From contig NC_048545.1 in assembly GCF_902806685.2 (NCBI RefSeq), positions 10,217,852 through 10,281,851 of the forward strand: DNA of 64,000 nt, written 5' to 3'. Below the pieces are notes generated by a model, which was not told the origin of the DNA, did no database searches, and worked only from the letters and a program-made list of their open reading frames with translations. Shown here piece by piece: positions 31,264-43,935 of the stretch. How positions within the stretch are numbered: the stretch's first letter is position 1; every line of letters begins with the position of its first letter. The DNA is from Maniola hyperantus (lineage: Eukaryota > Arthropoda > Insecta > Lepidoptera > Nymphalidae). Both the position numbers and the translations under genes were made by a program.

Positions 31264-31789
31264 GAAACGACTTCCCATTGCTTTCATTCCACGTGCGTTA
31301 TTTTTCTCACTCCCGTATATGCATGTGACGTCATTGGAACCAGGTCCACACTCCAGTTAACTTGACCGCATAACGCTATCTAGTATCACACATCTACAAA
31401 CTGGAACATTGCCACGGAAAATGCTTGCAGTGTTGCAACACGCGTAATACAACCGTGACGACGCATGTACACTCCAATTCGAAAATTGGCTTGCATGTCG
31501 ACGCTATGGGATGGGAACACAGATTAAAAAAGTTTAGATGAAAAGCGTACACAGTCGCTTGAATGAATTGTATGAGTGCAATCTCGCATCGACTGCACGT
31601 ACCTAGTTGATCTTTGAATTTTGTAAAGGTTTTATTTTTAAACGGTTTACTAACGTTTTAGATATCGAGAGTGGGTTTAGCATTAAAATGCTTTTAATTT
31701 AAATTTAAATAGGACATGAATCTGGATCATCATTATCGTGTGAAATAAATAAGTAAATGAATAAACTCAGTATAAAATACGGTTAGGTA

Positions 31790-32290
31790 CCTAAGAGCCA
31801 GCGCGTGCCAGACCTTCCTTATTTTATAAAAGCTGATAGTTTCTCTGCGTATTGTCCCCAACACTGGGAGGAATAATGAAGGTGTAAACACCTTTAAAGT
31901 TTAATAAATTATTAAGTTTAAGGTTGTCTGGCAAGGGTTCCCACGACACGAGCTAGCGCGCCCCACGAAAAATTTCCGTGCGTTTTTCCCCCGCAAAATA
32001 TGTGAACTATAGAACTATAGAATTCAAATGTGCGGATTTAAAAACGCACCGCAACTCACCGCACCGCAGGTCTTAGTATCTAGCAATGCATGACGTGATT
32101 TCTAATACTACTAAGTAATATAAAAAAGTTTGACTATATTTCGACGTAAGATTTTTTACACCTTTATTACCTGTTATCTCACAAAGCCACCATGATCCAA
32201 ACAAACGTTCCTCCCAGTGTTGGGGACATACGCAGATAAACTTTCAGCTTTTATAAAATAAGGAAGGGCTGGCACGCGCTGGCCTTAGGC
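31790..32290. mobile_element. Inverted composite of two copies of one repeat
   Basis: Arms of about 80 bp, CCTAAGAGCCAGCGCGTGCC... and the complement ending GGCACGCGCTGGCC, both carrying CCCAACACTGGGAGGA or its complement. The right copy is interrupted (about 31,955-32,080) by a GC-rich insert related to 32,583-32,735. Confidence 0.7.
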
Positions 32291-32582
32291 AGATACTCTG
32301 TAAGGGATTACTTATTCAGATTTTGCCAAATAAGAGAATGTTCTATTTTTGTTTTCTATTACACAAGCAGACTCCGGGATACAGGAGTGAAATTAAGATA
32401 TACGGCACTGAGCTTCGAAACTTCTGCTCTGTACGGCTTAAGGCGGCTCATGTCGAAACTTCTTAATCATGTTTATACTTAACAGAATTTTCTCGTGCTA
32501 AATCCTTTCTTTTGTTGTTCTTCATTCAGAGCCGGCGCATTTAAATGCTATTAGGCAAATAAATCATTATTTAATTAAATTA

Positions 32583-32735
32583 CCGTACGTTTTTCCCCCG
32601 CATAGTCTGTGAACTATAGAACTACATAGAAGCGCGCGCACTGCCTAATTGATTCCGCACCGGATTTTCATACATTTAAATCTAGATTTACGGATTTTCA
32701 AACGCACCGTAACTCGCCGCACGCTGGTGCGCGCT
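32583..32735. repeat. Second copy of the GC-rich insert
   Basis: CGTTTTTCCCCCGCATAGTC, GTGAACTATAGAACTA and AAACGCACCGTAACTCGCCG match the insert inside 31790-32290; it ends GGTGCGCGCTAGTTC. Confidence 0.6.
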
Positions 32736-32795
32736 AGTTCTTATACTAAATCTTTGTTATCTCTCGATCTCGCGTTATTGTTTCTCTTTCTTTCT

Positions 32796-32798
<3 letters not shown>

Positions 32799-32833
<35 letters not shown>
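32799..32833. repeat. (CT)n microsatellite
   Basis: A pure CTCTCT run of about 35 bases. Confidence 0.9.
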
Positions 32834-32836
<3 letters not shown>

Positions 32837-32991
32837 CTGCCGTAGGTATTTTTCTCGGATCACCAAGTGAGCCTGGCCTGATAGTATACCTACGTAAGTA
32901 CTAAGTATTATTTATTCTGTGACTCAGGCACAAAATAAATAGGTAGATACTTAAGTATACTTTTGCGACTCAGATCTCATATTATGGACTA

Positions 32992-33275
32992 AGAGCCCGT
33001 GAGGGCCACACCTTCGTTATTTTATAAGAGCTGAAAGTTTGCGTATTGCCCCCAACACAGGGAGGAACAATCAGCGACTATGAAGTTTGGATCATGGTGG
33101 CTTTGGCAGATAACAGGTAACAAAGGCGTATAAAATCTTACGTCAAAGTACCTATAAATTCATTGATTAATTATCTCGCTAAAAGTCTATTTTTTTATAT
33201 TGAATTGTATTACAAATCACATCATGCATTGCAGACACTTGGTGTCGTGGTAACCCCCTGCCAGACACTCTTAAA
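32992..33275. repeat. Single-unit copy of the composite's repeat
   Basis: Carries TTTATAAGAGCTGAAAGTTT, GATCATGGTGGCTTTGGCAG and CCCCCTGCCAGACAC; 47577-47845 is the reverse orientation. Confidence 0.65.
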
Positions 33276-33728
33276 CATTTAACTATTATATTTTCATCCC
33301 AACAACGTACTAAATATGTGAATTAAAAGCAAATTCAATTTTCATAAAATGCTTAGCCAATTAGCATTTGAATATTATGCAAATGCCCGATGGGAATAAA
33401 ATTGCAACGAAGGCGGTTTCCTAATTGTTGTCCCGAGTTGCCAACTCTAAATGAATTAATGGAACAACTTTCATTGTGCGCAGTTGCAATTCGATTGTTA
33501 AATAACTTGCCAGTTTGCTTGTTCGCTATTACTAATTTTAAAGTTCCATGGTAACAGAAGAAAACTGAATGCTTCAAAATCGACTGAATACCACATCCTT
33601 TTTACCTGATACCAGACCTCCTTAGTCCTTACCATAGGTAAGCGGATCTCAAACATTCAAGTCGAAGAAGGAGGTGTATATCTATCTTACTAGTCCATAC
33701 TCCATAGTGTTGGACATTCGGTTATAAC

Positions 33729-33893
33729 TTATAAGTCCCACAAATTGCGCTGGAACGATGTCTCATTAACATCGAAATGAAGTCATTTTGACGTCAGCCG
33801 AAATTAAAATATACCATCAGCTCGAAGCTTCAGTTTAGTGCTGACGTCACTAAAATGGCGGCCACGCGCATTAGCAATTTGCGGGACGTATAC
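33729..33893. mobile_element. MITE family D copy
   Basis: TTATAAGTCCCACAAATTGC and GCAATTTGCGGGACGTATA ends with AAGTCATTTTGACGTCAGCC inside. Other copies at 53471-53624 and 56992-57161. Confidence 0.8.
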
Positions 33894-35009
33894 CATGTTG
33901 AGGAACAGGAGGCTGCACCTGCGGAATATCATATTTCTTCGTCACCCACCTGAAATAATTGAAACCTTATTACCAGTCACTGTGCCGTCTTGGATCCACG
34001 TAGTAGGTTTAACCCATAGAAAATCCATTTTACTGACTGGTTTTTCAAACCTCCTTATTGGCCTGATAGAATCTGATAGTTTGCCATTGGAATATGCATA
34101 TTACCTACTTAAGTAAAAGTACTTGAAGCATGTCACAAATTTTTTGCATTAATCAAGAAGCTATCCTATCCCCTCAAAATTTCCCACAGCTTACTGAGCC
34201 ATAGGAATTGGGATCAAAGGTGACAGAGTTGCCATATCAAAAATAGTGCTTGATTTTAAGCCTTTCACTAGTTTCAGTTTGCAATATTTGAGAGTGTACC
34301 AAATACTCGCTTTGAAGGCGTCTGTACATCCGAAACCAAATGACGATTCAAATGTAGATACGGGTTAGGACTCAAGGATGAAACCGCCGGTTTTGTGCGA
34401 AGTCTATTACGGAAATGATGCTTCACAGATCTGCCCGTTTCTTAGTAGTCGTCGGTGTACTAAATGCGTTAAAAAGTTATGCTTGGGCTTCAGCAGAACT
34501 ACTAGGCCACTTTTAATAAGATTTTTCACATTGCGTAGATAATTTCAGAACTGGTTTGTCAGAAAAAATTCTGACGGTTAGTCGCCGTCAGGTGGCGCTG
34601 CATTTTTGTGTTTTAATTTTTTATTATTTTGTTCTGTTGTTATAATAGAGTCATCGGTGCGCTGTTCGGTGCAATACCGTTTGTATTGCTCGTGTTTGCT
34701 GCAACGTGCAATAAGTGTCACGGGCGGCGACACATGTGCCGGGTAGTTAATCTCCTTAATGAATTCCCATAGACAGTTCTGGGGCACACTGTATCTGTGA
34801 TACTGATATCATATTCAATTTACGCAGTTTAGATTTAGGCTTTATTTGTTAGCAGGTATGAGTTGGAGACTAATGAGAAATAGCAGGACAGCTGAAGTGG
34901 CAGGTCGTACTCGTAAGAGTTAAGACTGTTTTGATCCTAACTGTAAGCACGGAGTAAGTAATTATTAGTAGTACTTCTCCAGGCTTCGTAAGACGGAAAC
35001 AAATTTATT

Positions 35010-35235
35010 ATTATCGGATGCAGCTTACGGACGGGGCTGACCTCCGTTACTTATAGGTATTTGGATGATAAAATGTACTTACACTGGACTGTGCAAACGC
35101 AAACTATCGGACGTAATTGAGCGCTCGGACATCCGATAGATATCTCGCAAGCCGGGTCCGAACAGCAGCACAGTCGGTGCACACCTATTTTTCGTGCCTG
35201 TCAGCCGCGGCTTACAGACATCTCCGATAGTTTAT
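35010..35235. repeat. Interspersed repeat
   Basis: AACTATCGGACG and GATAGATATCTCGCAAGCCG resemble the block at 27495. Confidence 0.5.
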
Positions 35236-35875
35236 ACTTACCCGCCTTTTGACTATTTCAGTTAGAGAGAATATCTACCCCACCCGTGGATATTTAAAAA
35301 ACGAACCCTAATTTTCTATTTTTTAATACTTACGTATTGTTATACACTTTCATAGACTGTATAATATCTACAACTTCCACACTGGGCTAAAATGAATTAT
35401 TCGAGTCCCCTATGACGACAATTATGCGGTAACTAATCTAAAAGCCGCAATATTAATCGTCCACGGACAACCCAAAACCACTATTAACATGGAAATAATT
35501 CATTTTGTGAATTTAATTGCTTTGTTATTGCTTTGTAGCCACATATTTCATAGAGGCCTGGCAACCATGATTGCGACTAGATTAAATTTATTACCATGAA
35601 AGAAAAAAATGTTATCCTATTGTAATATACGACTAGGGATCCATAGGGATCATATTATTATGTACCCACTTCGTACCTACTTCGTTTCGGTACGTTGCCA
35701 TGTAAAAAGAAAAACTGAATAGGTACCCACCTACTTACATGTAGGTATAGGTTTATTTAAACTACTATTAGCCCTATTAGCGTATTTTTAGCTAAGACTA
35801 CACCATCATTCATCAGTTAATTCCTCGTTAATTCTTATAGTTAAGTAGGTACCTATATTCAAAGAAAAAAACTCA

Positions 35876-36115
35876 GGCAAGTGCGAGTCAAACTCGTGCA
35901 CCGAGGTTTCCCGTACTCGAGTATTTTTTCGACATTTTGCACGATAAATCAAAAACTATTATCCTATACTTGTGCTTGTGCTACCTGCCTTCATGATTCT
36001 AGGTCAACGGGAAGTAAAGGTTTTCTTGACAGACACCACAGACAGACGGACAGACAGAGTCCTGATTCCTCCTATATAAGGGTTCCTATTTCCTTTTGAG
36101 TTACGGAAGCCTAAA
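35876..36115 (-). repeat. Family C repeat, shortened
   Basis: + strand reads GGCAAGTGCGAGTCAAACTC, then AGGTCAACGGGAAGTA and GACAGACGGACAGAC; the middle is deleted. Confidence 0.65.
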
Positions 36116-36683
36116 AACTTTGACACTCATCGTTTAATTCAATAAGTCGAACAAATAATAATATAAAGTTACACGTTAACTTCATATCTAACATCACGCA
36201 TGAATCGGCATTTACTTCGGAGAAAAGGAAAAATGAAGATTTATTTACAAGGTAAAGTTATAAAGCTTCATAACTTTTGCCCCGCTTGGCTCGGCTTATG
36301 ATGGCTCATGTCAGAACTTCTTAATCATGCTTATGATAGAATTTTCTTACAATCCTTTGTTTTGTTACCTAATACATTGGCCGCATTAGCTCTTGTGAAA
36401 ATCGGTTGAAGTGTTGTTTGCGCAGCGGTATTTCCACGTAGGAACTGATATTCGAAATGTGTAGGTACGAATTTTCAGTTTATCCATGGCGCCAAAAACT
36501 ACCACAATACATATCACCAAAACCTTTCTAAAAATTAATGACTGAATTTGAATTTCGAACTGCGCGCCAATCCACAGATAATTAAATCTGAAAATGCTGT
36601 TTTAAAAAAAATCCGATTTCAGGTGAACGAGTGAAGAACATCGTCGATCAGAGTTAGACTACAATCTATTTTTAGGAACAATA

Positions 36684-36928
36684 TCATGAGCAACCCGTAG
36701 CCAGGTCACTACAGAGCACGGGTCTACTCTCAGTATGAGAAGGGTTTGGCCATAGTCCACCACGCTGGCCAAGTGCGGATTGGCAGACTTCACACACCTT
36801 TGAGAACATTATGGAGAACTCTTAGGCATGCAGGTTTCCTCACGATGTTTTCCTTCACTGTTAAATCGAGTGATATTTAATTTCTTAAAACGCACATACC
36901 TAACTCCGAAAAGTTAGAGGTGCATAAC
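36684..36928 (-). repeat. SINE family A, lacking the tRNA head
   Basis: + strand shows ACTACAGAGCACGGGTCTAC and GGCCATAGTCCACCACGCTG, through to CTAACTCCGAAAAGTTAGAG. Confidence 0.75.
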
Positions 36929-37794
36929 ACTTCTCTAACGGCTAAACAATATATTTTTACCTAAAAGGATACATTTTGATAATACCTACCGGTGTAAAAT
37001 GTCGCCAAAATAAGACAGATAGTGTAAAACATCAAAGAGATTTTCGTTCAGTTTGCGCCAACATTTTTCCATCGCATTTCCAATTTCCGATATCTTGGGC
37101 ATAAACACAAGTCCTTGTGTTTTCTCACCCAGGAACCTCTAGTAATTTACAACAAAAAATCGTTCGAATCAAAAGCGGCGATTTGCGTAGGACGTGTTGT
37201 CTTTTTAGGGCTGCGTACTCTAAAGGGGCCCAAAAATTAAAAATTACAAATAGTGTTATATCTTGTACGATGGTACGGAACCGGTTTTTTAGGAATCCGT
37301 ACGTCTGAATGAAAAATGGAACCCTTATAGGGCAACTCGTGTGTCACTCGCTCCAAATCTAGTGAACCGATTAAGTTGATGAATTTCTGTAACCCACATA
37401 CAGACGTGTTACACGTCCGTATTTAGGACAGATGGACTTACCTCTCAATAGATAATGTGCGTACCAGCTTACTCGTACTCGTACGGAACCCTCGCCACAT
37501 GAGTTCAACTCACTTGTCTGGTTTTTCCGAACAAGCTTCATTAATGTGGAACTGTAAAAATTTGTATCCTATCGCACGCAGCTTAAGTTTTGACATAATT
37601 AGGTACTTACTACCTTCTCAGTTTCAACAAGATCTTAACTTTCCTCCTTTAACCGCCTTGGATATCCTACCTAATAGATGTCTTCATGTCTGAGATCACT
37701 TCGTCTTATAAAGCGATTCGAGTTCAAAGCGATCTAGAATGTATGTGAGAGCTGAGAATTCATTCCAGTAATCTAGCAACAGATAGTATGTAGG

Positions 37795-37890
37795 TATAGT
37801 ACGCGACAGGTTTAGATGGCAATCGGGGTTGGGACGCCCCGCATACCCGCACATCCCCCGCACTAACCCGGCACGGGTGACCCCCCGCCT
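37795..37890. mobile_element. GC-rich hairpin MITE, right arm missing
   Basis: TATAGTACGCGACAGGTTTA then GATGGCAATCGGGG; the complementary arm is absent. Confidence 0.65.
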
Positions 37891-37933
37891 ATTGGTATTG
37901 TGTCTTTTCTTCCTATTGCCCAAACGGTACTAA

Positions 37934-38149
37934 ACCAACGTCTCTATACTCCGAGAGCTCGGCATTAAACAACGTCTTTGGGCGTTAGTAGAAAGTAGCA
38001 TATTAAAGTTCTTCGAACAGCTCTTCCGGAGTGAGAGTGACTCCATCGAGCATCTTGTAGTGCAGGGCAAGGTGGAGGGGAGGGCACCAGATGGCAAGGA
38101 AGGTCGCCCATGCGATGGACCTTCCAAATTAAGGGATGATTTATGCTAG
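37934..38149 (+). pseudogene. LINE reverse-transcriptase C-terminal fragment
   Basis: A 71-codon frame reads TNVSILRELGIKQRLWALVE, then RSESDSIEHLVVQGKVEG, and ends at TAG. Length and pattern match the tail of non-LTR polymerases (self-contained VQGKVEG motif). A stop at 37931 closes it upstream, so it is a relic. Confidence 0.65.
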
Positions 38150-41144
38150 ACCGTGCCGGGCCCGAGCCATGCCGAGTCCGAGGAATTTGATCCTAGCAAA
38201 AAACTTGCAGAAGTAAGCTGTTATTGTCATGTCAAAGTTAATTTTCGTAAGTATTTATAACTTGCATTAGGTAAGTAAGTAATTGACTTGCTGCGTTTGT
38301 TTACATAGTGTAAGTGACGGCATAAGTTACTTGCCAGAGTTAGCATCTGCAAGATTTATTGCTAGTGGACACTTGGCCTAAGATCTGTCTACTCGTAACT
38401 TGAAAAGTAAAGAAGCTCACTATATCCAAGTAAGAGGAAGATAAAACATAGATCAAATTCACAGACTGGCATTCATTTAAAGCCTTTTAATCAACGACCT
38501 TTCCTATAATTGGGAGTATACCTACTCGCTGAAGACACGCTCGTCTTTATATTCGAAATTGAATGAGCGGATTCAAAAGCTTACTCTTTGAACGTACGCA
38601 AAAATGTACGAATACAGTATGTTAGTTTGACGATCCCTAATGCCACAGCCTAGACAGTAGACACCACACAGTTAGACTAGAGTCACACCAGTCTCTAGTC
38701 GGTCGACGACGGAGATGTGTTGACAGAGCAATCCGGCGCGGTTACAGCATTTTGGGTAACGTATTATACGGACCAACAGAAGTCGTCAGGGCAAAATTTA
38801 TTTATCTTGCTTTAGTAGTGGATTAGTCATTCTGGTATGTACCTACCTACGGTGATCGCAAAATAAGATAATACACAATAGGATAATAGGGTATACCTAT
38901 TGCTCTTAGGGTAAATACACTTCATGTGCTACAACCGTAAAGCGGCTCGTCAGCAAACATCAAGGGCATCTTCTCACTGTATCAACTGTATGTATTTACG
39001 CTGTGGTTATACCTAATGTCTTTGATCGTATTATGCGATGGCTTATGTTAAAAGACGAGCCGAGCGTGCGAGCGAGATATCATCAATCATAGGACAATGC
39101 TAGAGAGAATAAGTGACAGGAAATGGGTGCCGATAAATCATGTGTTTTCTAGATAGATTTAGGTTTGAACGTGATTGTTATTACATCTATGGGTACAGTA
39201 CCTACAACAAGTACATAACAAATTGTACCTACCTACTAATATTACCTTATCTAAATATCTACGTAACCCACGTAACCGCAGCAAAAGCGAAAGTCAAGGA
39301 CGTTCGTTGATCCCCAATTTTTTTATTTTTTTATTGACTAGCGCTTGGCTGCAATCAAGTGACGATGTAGCCTAAGGTGGAGCGCGCTTGCATAGAAGAT
39401 GCCTATTCACTCTTGACTTGAAAATTAAAACAAAAACACTTTTTTGTTATATTCTTATATTAATAGACCACAGTTTAGGTAAGCGATATCCCAGTATACA
39501 ATAGTACCAGTTACTCCTCACAGGATGGGTGCTAAATACCTCTGCAGCATCGAGTTAAGGTATTGGAACTTGGACTTCACAACATAAAGTAGCTTGGAAC
39601 ATAATTGCCCTGGGAACGAAATTCGTGTGCGAAGTTCCATAAGAATCCTTTCAAAAGGAGTAGACTTGATTGAAAATCCTTTGCAAGATTGGAAACAACG
39701 TGTGAACCTTAGATAGAAGAATAACTCGAGTGTGAACAATATTATGCACAGTGAAGCTGAAAAAAGTGATTGGAATGTTTATTAGTTAGTACCAAAAGCT
39801 TCTGTAAAAGGAAAACCACGACGAACTTCCTGACTGACTCATTAATGAGTGCTGTGCTATGATTTTGTTGTGTGTTGTTTATTGTGTGGCTTTTAGTTGT
39901 GCCAACACAGTGCTATGATTTTATAATTGAGAAGTTCCGGGTTCGATTTCCGGCAGGGGCAATTTTGAAATAATTTCTAAACTGTCTGATCTGGTCTGAT
40001 TTCGATCGTGGCTGATTACGACTTTACCAACAAAGACGTAGGTACTACCAAGTGATTTAGCGTACTGGTACAATGCTATGTAGAAATCGATACTACATTT
40101 ATCTACGTAGAAATAGTATGAGTTTATTTTTTTAAAAAACTTACTAAATTAGCCAGCTTCCATCTAGACTGCATCATTATTTACCACCAGGTAAGATTGC
40201 CTGGTGGTAGGTATAAGTGATGCCTGAAGTTTGGCGAGCTTCCCGCGTCTATTTCTAGTTTTGTATGCTCCAATAGAGCAAAATAAAATATGTAAAAAAT
40301 TCTGGATCCTTTCTGGATAATTTTGCAAACTTTCTCTATTGAGAAGAAATATATACCCACTCAAGTAATGCAAATCGGTCCAGAAATCTCGGAGAAATTG
40401 GTGTAGGTAGGGGTACTATATAATCAAATAAGTATCATGCTCAAAAAAATACGCTCCGAATTTTTGGAAGTCGATTAAAAAAACAGCAATTTCTTTTAAT
40501 AAGACATGTTTGACCTGGTTTGCATAGCTGCATCCAATTTACAGAAATTAAAATAAAGCGGTCCGAATATCACAGGGCGGAGCGTGCATAATATTTTGTG
40601 CCTTCACAAACAGGGTCCTGAATTCTAAAAGGGGCTTCCATGTCGCATATAAGCGTTATTAGCGCATTTGGCTCCTAACCAGGGAACAAACGACGCAACT
40701 GGGAAATTTGCTTACTGCTGAAATCTAAAGCGAAGTACAAGAATTTCTTTCTACAAAAATCTGAATACCTAATTAATTTTATTTTATTGCCTTATCTTTT
40801 TCATCAAAGGAAAATTGTGTATTTTATTTTTATACAACTGTTTGAGGGCATAAATCGTATACCATTCCTGCACTACGAATTACTATCTTACCGCTACTTC
40901 GTCCGAGGATATAAGCTTTGTGTCTATATTGTATCTATATTGTTAGGTCACAGCTTCTCTGCATGTCTCTGCATGAATGGCCAGTTTTATTTCTGTGGGA
41001 ACCTAGATGTTCTTACCTTATTAGAAAAAAATATTGTACATTACATGCCTACCTACATATTATTTAAACAACAAAAACTGAAATATCTTCTATTTTAACT
41101 GAAGACTGTTTGTCGTTTCTACCTATTTATTATATTATTTGTAT
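38150..41144. other. Gene-free stretch
   Basis: Apart from the SINE relic at 39905, I see only AT-rich sequence and short repeat fragments (for example 39,318-39,400, a SINE B scrap). The 103-codon frame at 40787-41098 lacks any recognisable domain and has AT-rich composition. Confidence 0.5.
39905..40100 (+). repeat. SINE family B, degraded
   Basis: GTTCCGGGTTCGATTTCCGG box B followed by a diverged CTGATCTGGTCTGATTTCG body. Confidence 0.55.
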
Positions 41145-41310
41145 GAGGAATACGCAGACGAGACGGAGATCAGACGAGTCGCAGGGAGACGCTGGATCCA
41201 GGCGGCGCAAGACCGTGGCGTGTGGAAGTCCCTACAAGAGACCTATGTCCAGCAGTGGACGTCTATTGGTTGATGATGATGATGATGATGATGATAATGA
41301 TGAGGATGAG
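41145..41310 (+). pseudogene. LINE tail ending in (GAT)n
   Basis: One frame reads DETEIRRVAGRRWIQAAQDR, then VWKSLQETYVQQWTSIG and a stop, directly followed by GATGATGAT repeats. This is the most complete tail of this LINE family here; 49,808 and 25,385 are lesser copies. Confidence 0.7.
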
Positions 41311-43189
41311 GATGATGAGGAATACAAAAAGGCCACAACATGAAAGTTGGTCAGACTTACAGACTGCGCTAAGTTTGATCACAATCAATTGGATAGAGTC
41401 AGAAAACTATTTGAGCCGAATTCTATAAAGGCAAAATAGAGAACAAAAGCTAATTACAAAGTAAAGTTTGTTGTCGCTTATTACGATTTTAGCACAAAAC
41501 ATTAAGTTGTTGCAGTTTGTCCTTGTCTGATGTCTGTACTCATTTTAATGCTTTTCCTCCTTCAAATGGAAGGTTTTTAATGTCACGCCCTTTGGGAATC
41601 ATTCTCTCGACACGAGACCTTGTCGCGTTACTTAATTCATTAAATAAATGAAAGCTGATTTTCATGTAAAAGCATCGTAATCGAGTAAAGTGTTTGGGGA
41701 GCATTAATTCACATCACAATATGACATCTTAGAGAAGTAATATTAGTCCAGTCATTTGGTAGTTTTACCCTAGGTTTTAGAAAATTTCAGGGAGTTTTGG
41801 AAAGTGGTTTTGAAGATTTCGATGCATCGTGATCTTTGTGTAGTACCTAGGTACTACCTAGTTAGTACCTACATAAATAACCTACCTATAGGAAATTTTC
41901 TACAGTTTAAAAATTAATTAAAAAATTAAAATACAAAAAATAAAAAAATCTTTTCAATTGAGTGGAGTCTATGTTCTATCGGAATTATTCCGACGTTCAA
42001 GGAAATTAATATTTCTCGCGAGTCCAATTTTAAAAATAATCTTGCAGTTTTTAATATTACAAGCTGTTTTTAATGTTTTCTTTTCTTCTTGAAATAAGCA
42101 ATTATGCCTGTACTGGGAGGCATTGAGAAAAAAATGGCGGGTGTCTGGGTATTGAATAACATTTTATTCGGATAAAAGGCAATATAATTAAGGGTATTTA
42201 ATTACGCTTTTTATGATAATATCGGAGGTTTCAGTAATAATATTAATAGGCTATATTCGCTCCAACCACACGCGATTTTCTCACTAGCACAGAATTGTAA
42301 GTTAAAAATTTAGCAGGTCTTCTTGTCTACGCAATAAAGTTTAGATTAGCACGAAAAATTGTAGTTTTGTAGGTCACTATGTAGTGCGTGATTACTGTAT
42401 AAAGTGGGCGCGGAAAGGTGAATTTTCACGTATCTTGGTATAATGAAAGCTTGCACGCAACTATTCATCGTTATTGGCTGGTGGTAGGCAGTACGTAGGT
42501 ACTTCATGTATGTTCCATAATGATTGATTAAATATCCCTAATCATTTAGGATTTTTTCTGAATCATTTTCATTTGTTCTAACCATAGTAATGGCCTATAA
42601 TATTTCATTTACATAAGTAAAGATACGTCTTACTTACTTTTAGAAAATCCCTCATGTTTGGGAACAACTCCGAAATCATCTATTCTAGTCAAGCATTGAA
42701 ATAAACCTACCGTCTCCATCTTCTAGGCAAGTGCGCTGCAACATAGACCTCATCATTGCTTTTTGAAGCACAATTGTCGTCAAACGCAAGCCTGTCTAGC
42801 AATAAAAAAAAGTGGAGTAATATGAAACGGCCTTTTAGGTAGGTTCTACCAGTGGTAACATACAGTGCAATTTTCACCTGTTTTGTGATTCGTTTGCAGA
42901 CTGATTGCATGTTTGTGGGGAGTAGACGGGTGCACCCTTTGTTTCCGAATCGGAGAAAATCACTACCTACTCAATTTCCCAGCTATCCCGTGCACGTTGT
43001 TCTAAATTCAGGGAGAGCGGATGATTATGCAATCAAAAGTACATCCAGTTGAATTCAGAGCGGTTTTAGTAACCTGAACTTCTGGGTTACTAGACCAGAC
43101 ACAAAATGTGATCAGAAAACTCTATCGTTTACCTACAGGATTATACAATTCTGTATCTTTTATTCCAACGTAGTAACCTACACACCTTC
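41311..43189. other. Gene-free stretch
   Basis: No exon-like frame, inverted repeat or known repeat family recognised. Confidence 0.5.
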
Positions 43190-43680
43190 TGCCACCTTCT
43201 AGTCGGGGGTTCGATTCCGGGCACGCACCTCTTACTTTTCGGAGTTATGTGCGTTTTAAGTAATTAAATATCACTTGTTTTAACGGCAAACATCTCGAGG
43301 AAACCTGCATGCCTGAGAGTTCTCCATAATGTTTTCAAAGGTGTGTGAAGTCTACCAATCCGCACATGGCCAGTATGATAGACTATGGCTAAAACACTTT
43401 TCACTCTGAGAGGAGACCCGTGCCACACGAGTAGATATATAGACCAGAGGGGAAGCTTCATACTAGCGGCTGGCTGTAGGTTCACTCACTCTAGCGCAGC
43501 TGACGCACACCACGACGTGTCACGGACGCTCCGTTTGCCGCCAAACTGGGCGCACGGAGCGTCCGTGGCACGTCGTGGTGTGCGTGAGCTAGTGTGAAGC
43601 TTCCCCTCTGGTCTATAATATCTACTCGTGTGCCCGTGCTATGTAGTGAGCCGATGATGAGTTGATCATGATGAGGATGA
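43190..43680 (+). repeat. SINE family A, interrupted
   Basis: Box B GGGGGTTCGATTCCGGGCAC, body ACCAATCCGCACATGGCCAG, then interruption at 43424-43632, after which GTGCTATGTAGTGAGCCGAT resumes. Confidence 0.8.
43424..43632. mobile_element. 209-bp foldback MITE inside a SINE
   Basis: Ends CACACGAGTAGATATATAGA and TCTATAATATCTACTCGTGTG. The arms continue through CCAGAGGGGAAGCTTCA and a GC-rich CACACCACGACGTG stem. CCCGTGC flanks both sides (43417-43423, 43633-43639) as a 7-bp duplication. Confidence 0.88.
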
Positions 43681-43935
43681 TCAACTCATCAACACACACA
43701 ATTTATATAATCCCGTACTTTTATTTCAACGTAGTAAACGAATAAGTATCTTAGGAAGTTCTGCAACGTCACGTGTCAATCAACAACTAAGAGCGAACTG
43801 TGGCTAATAATCTAGACTAGAATCGCATATCTGCGGCACGTGCTCAGGCATGAGAGATACGAGCTCTTACATCATGAAGGGAAAAATTGTCGGAAGATAA
43901 GGCGTTAGTTGCAGAAGAAGTCCTGGCTATGCAAC

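Noticed and set aside
33838..34116. 92-codon frame
   Set aside because: It starts inside a family D MITE and shows no domain or splice context.
40787..41098. 103-codon frame
   Set aside because: AT-rich hydrophobic translation with no recognisable motif or neighbouring exon.
41222..41343. Poly-Asp or poly-Met frames near 41,270 and 7,870
   Set aside because: They are translations of GAT repeats at LINE or SINE tails.
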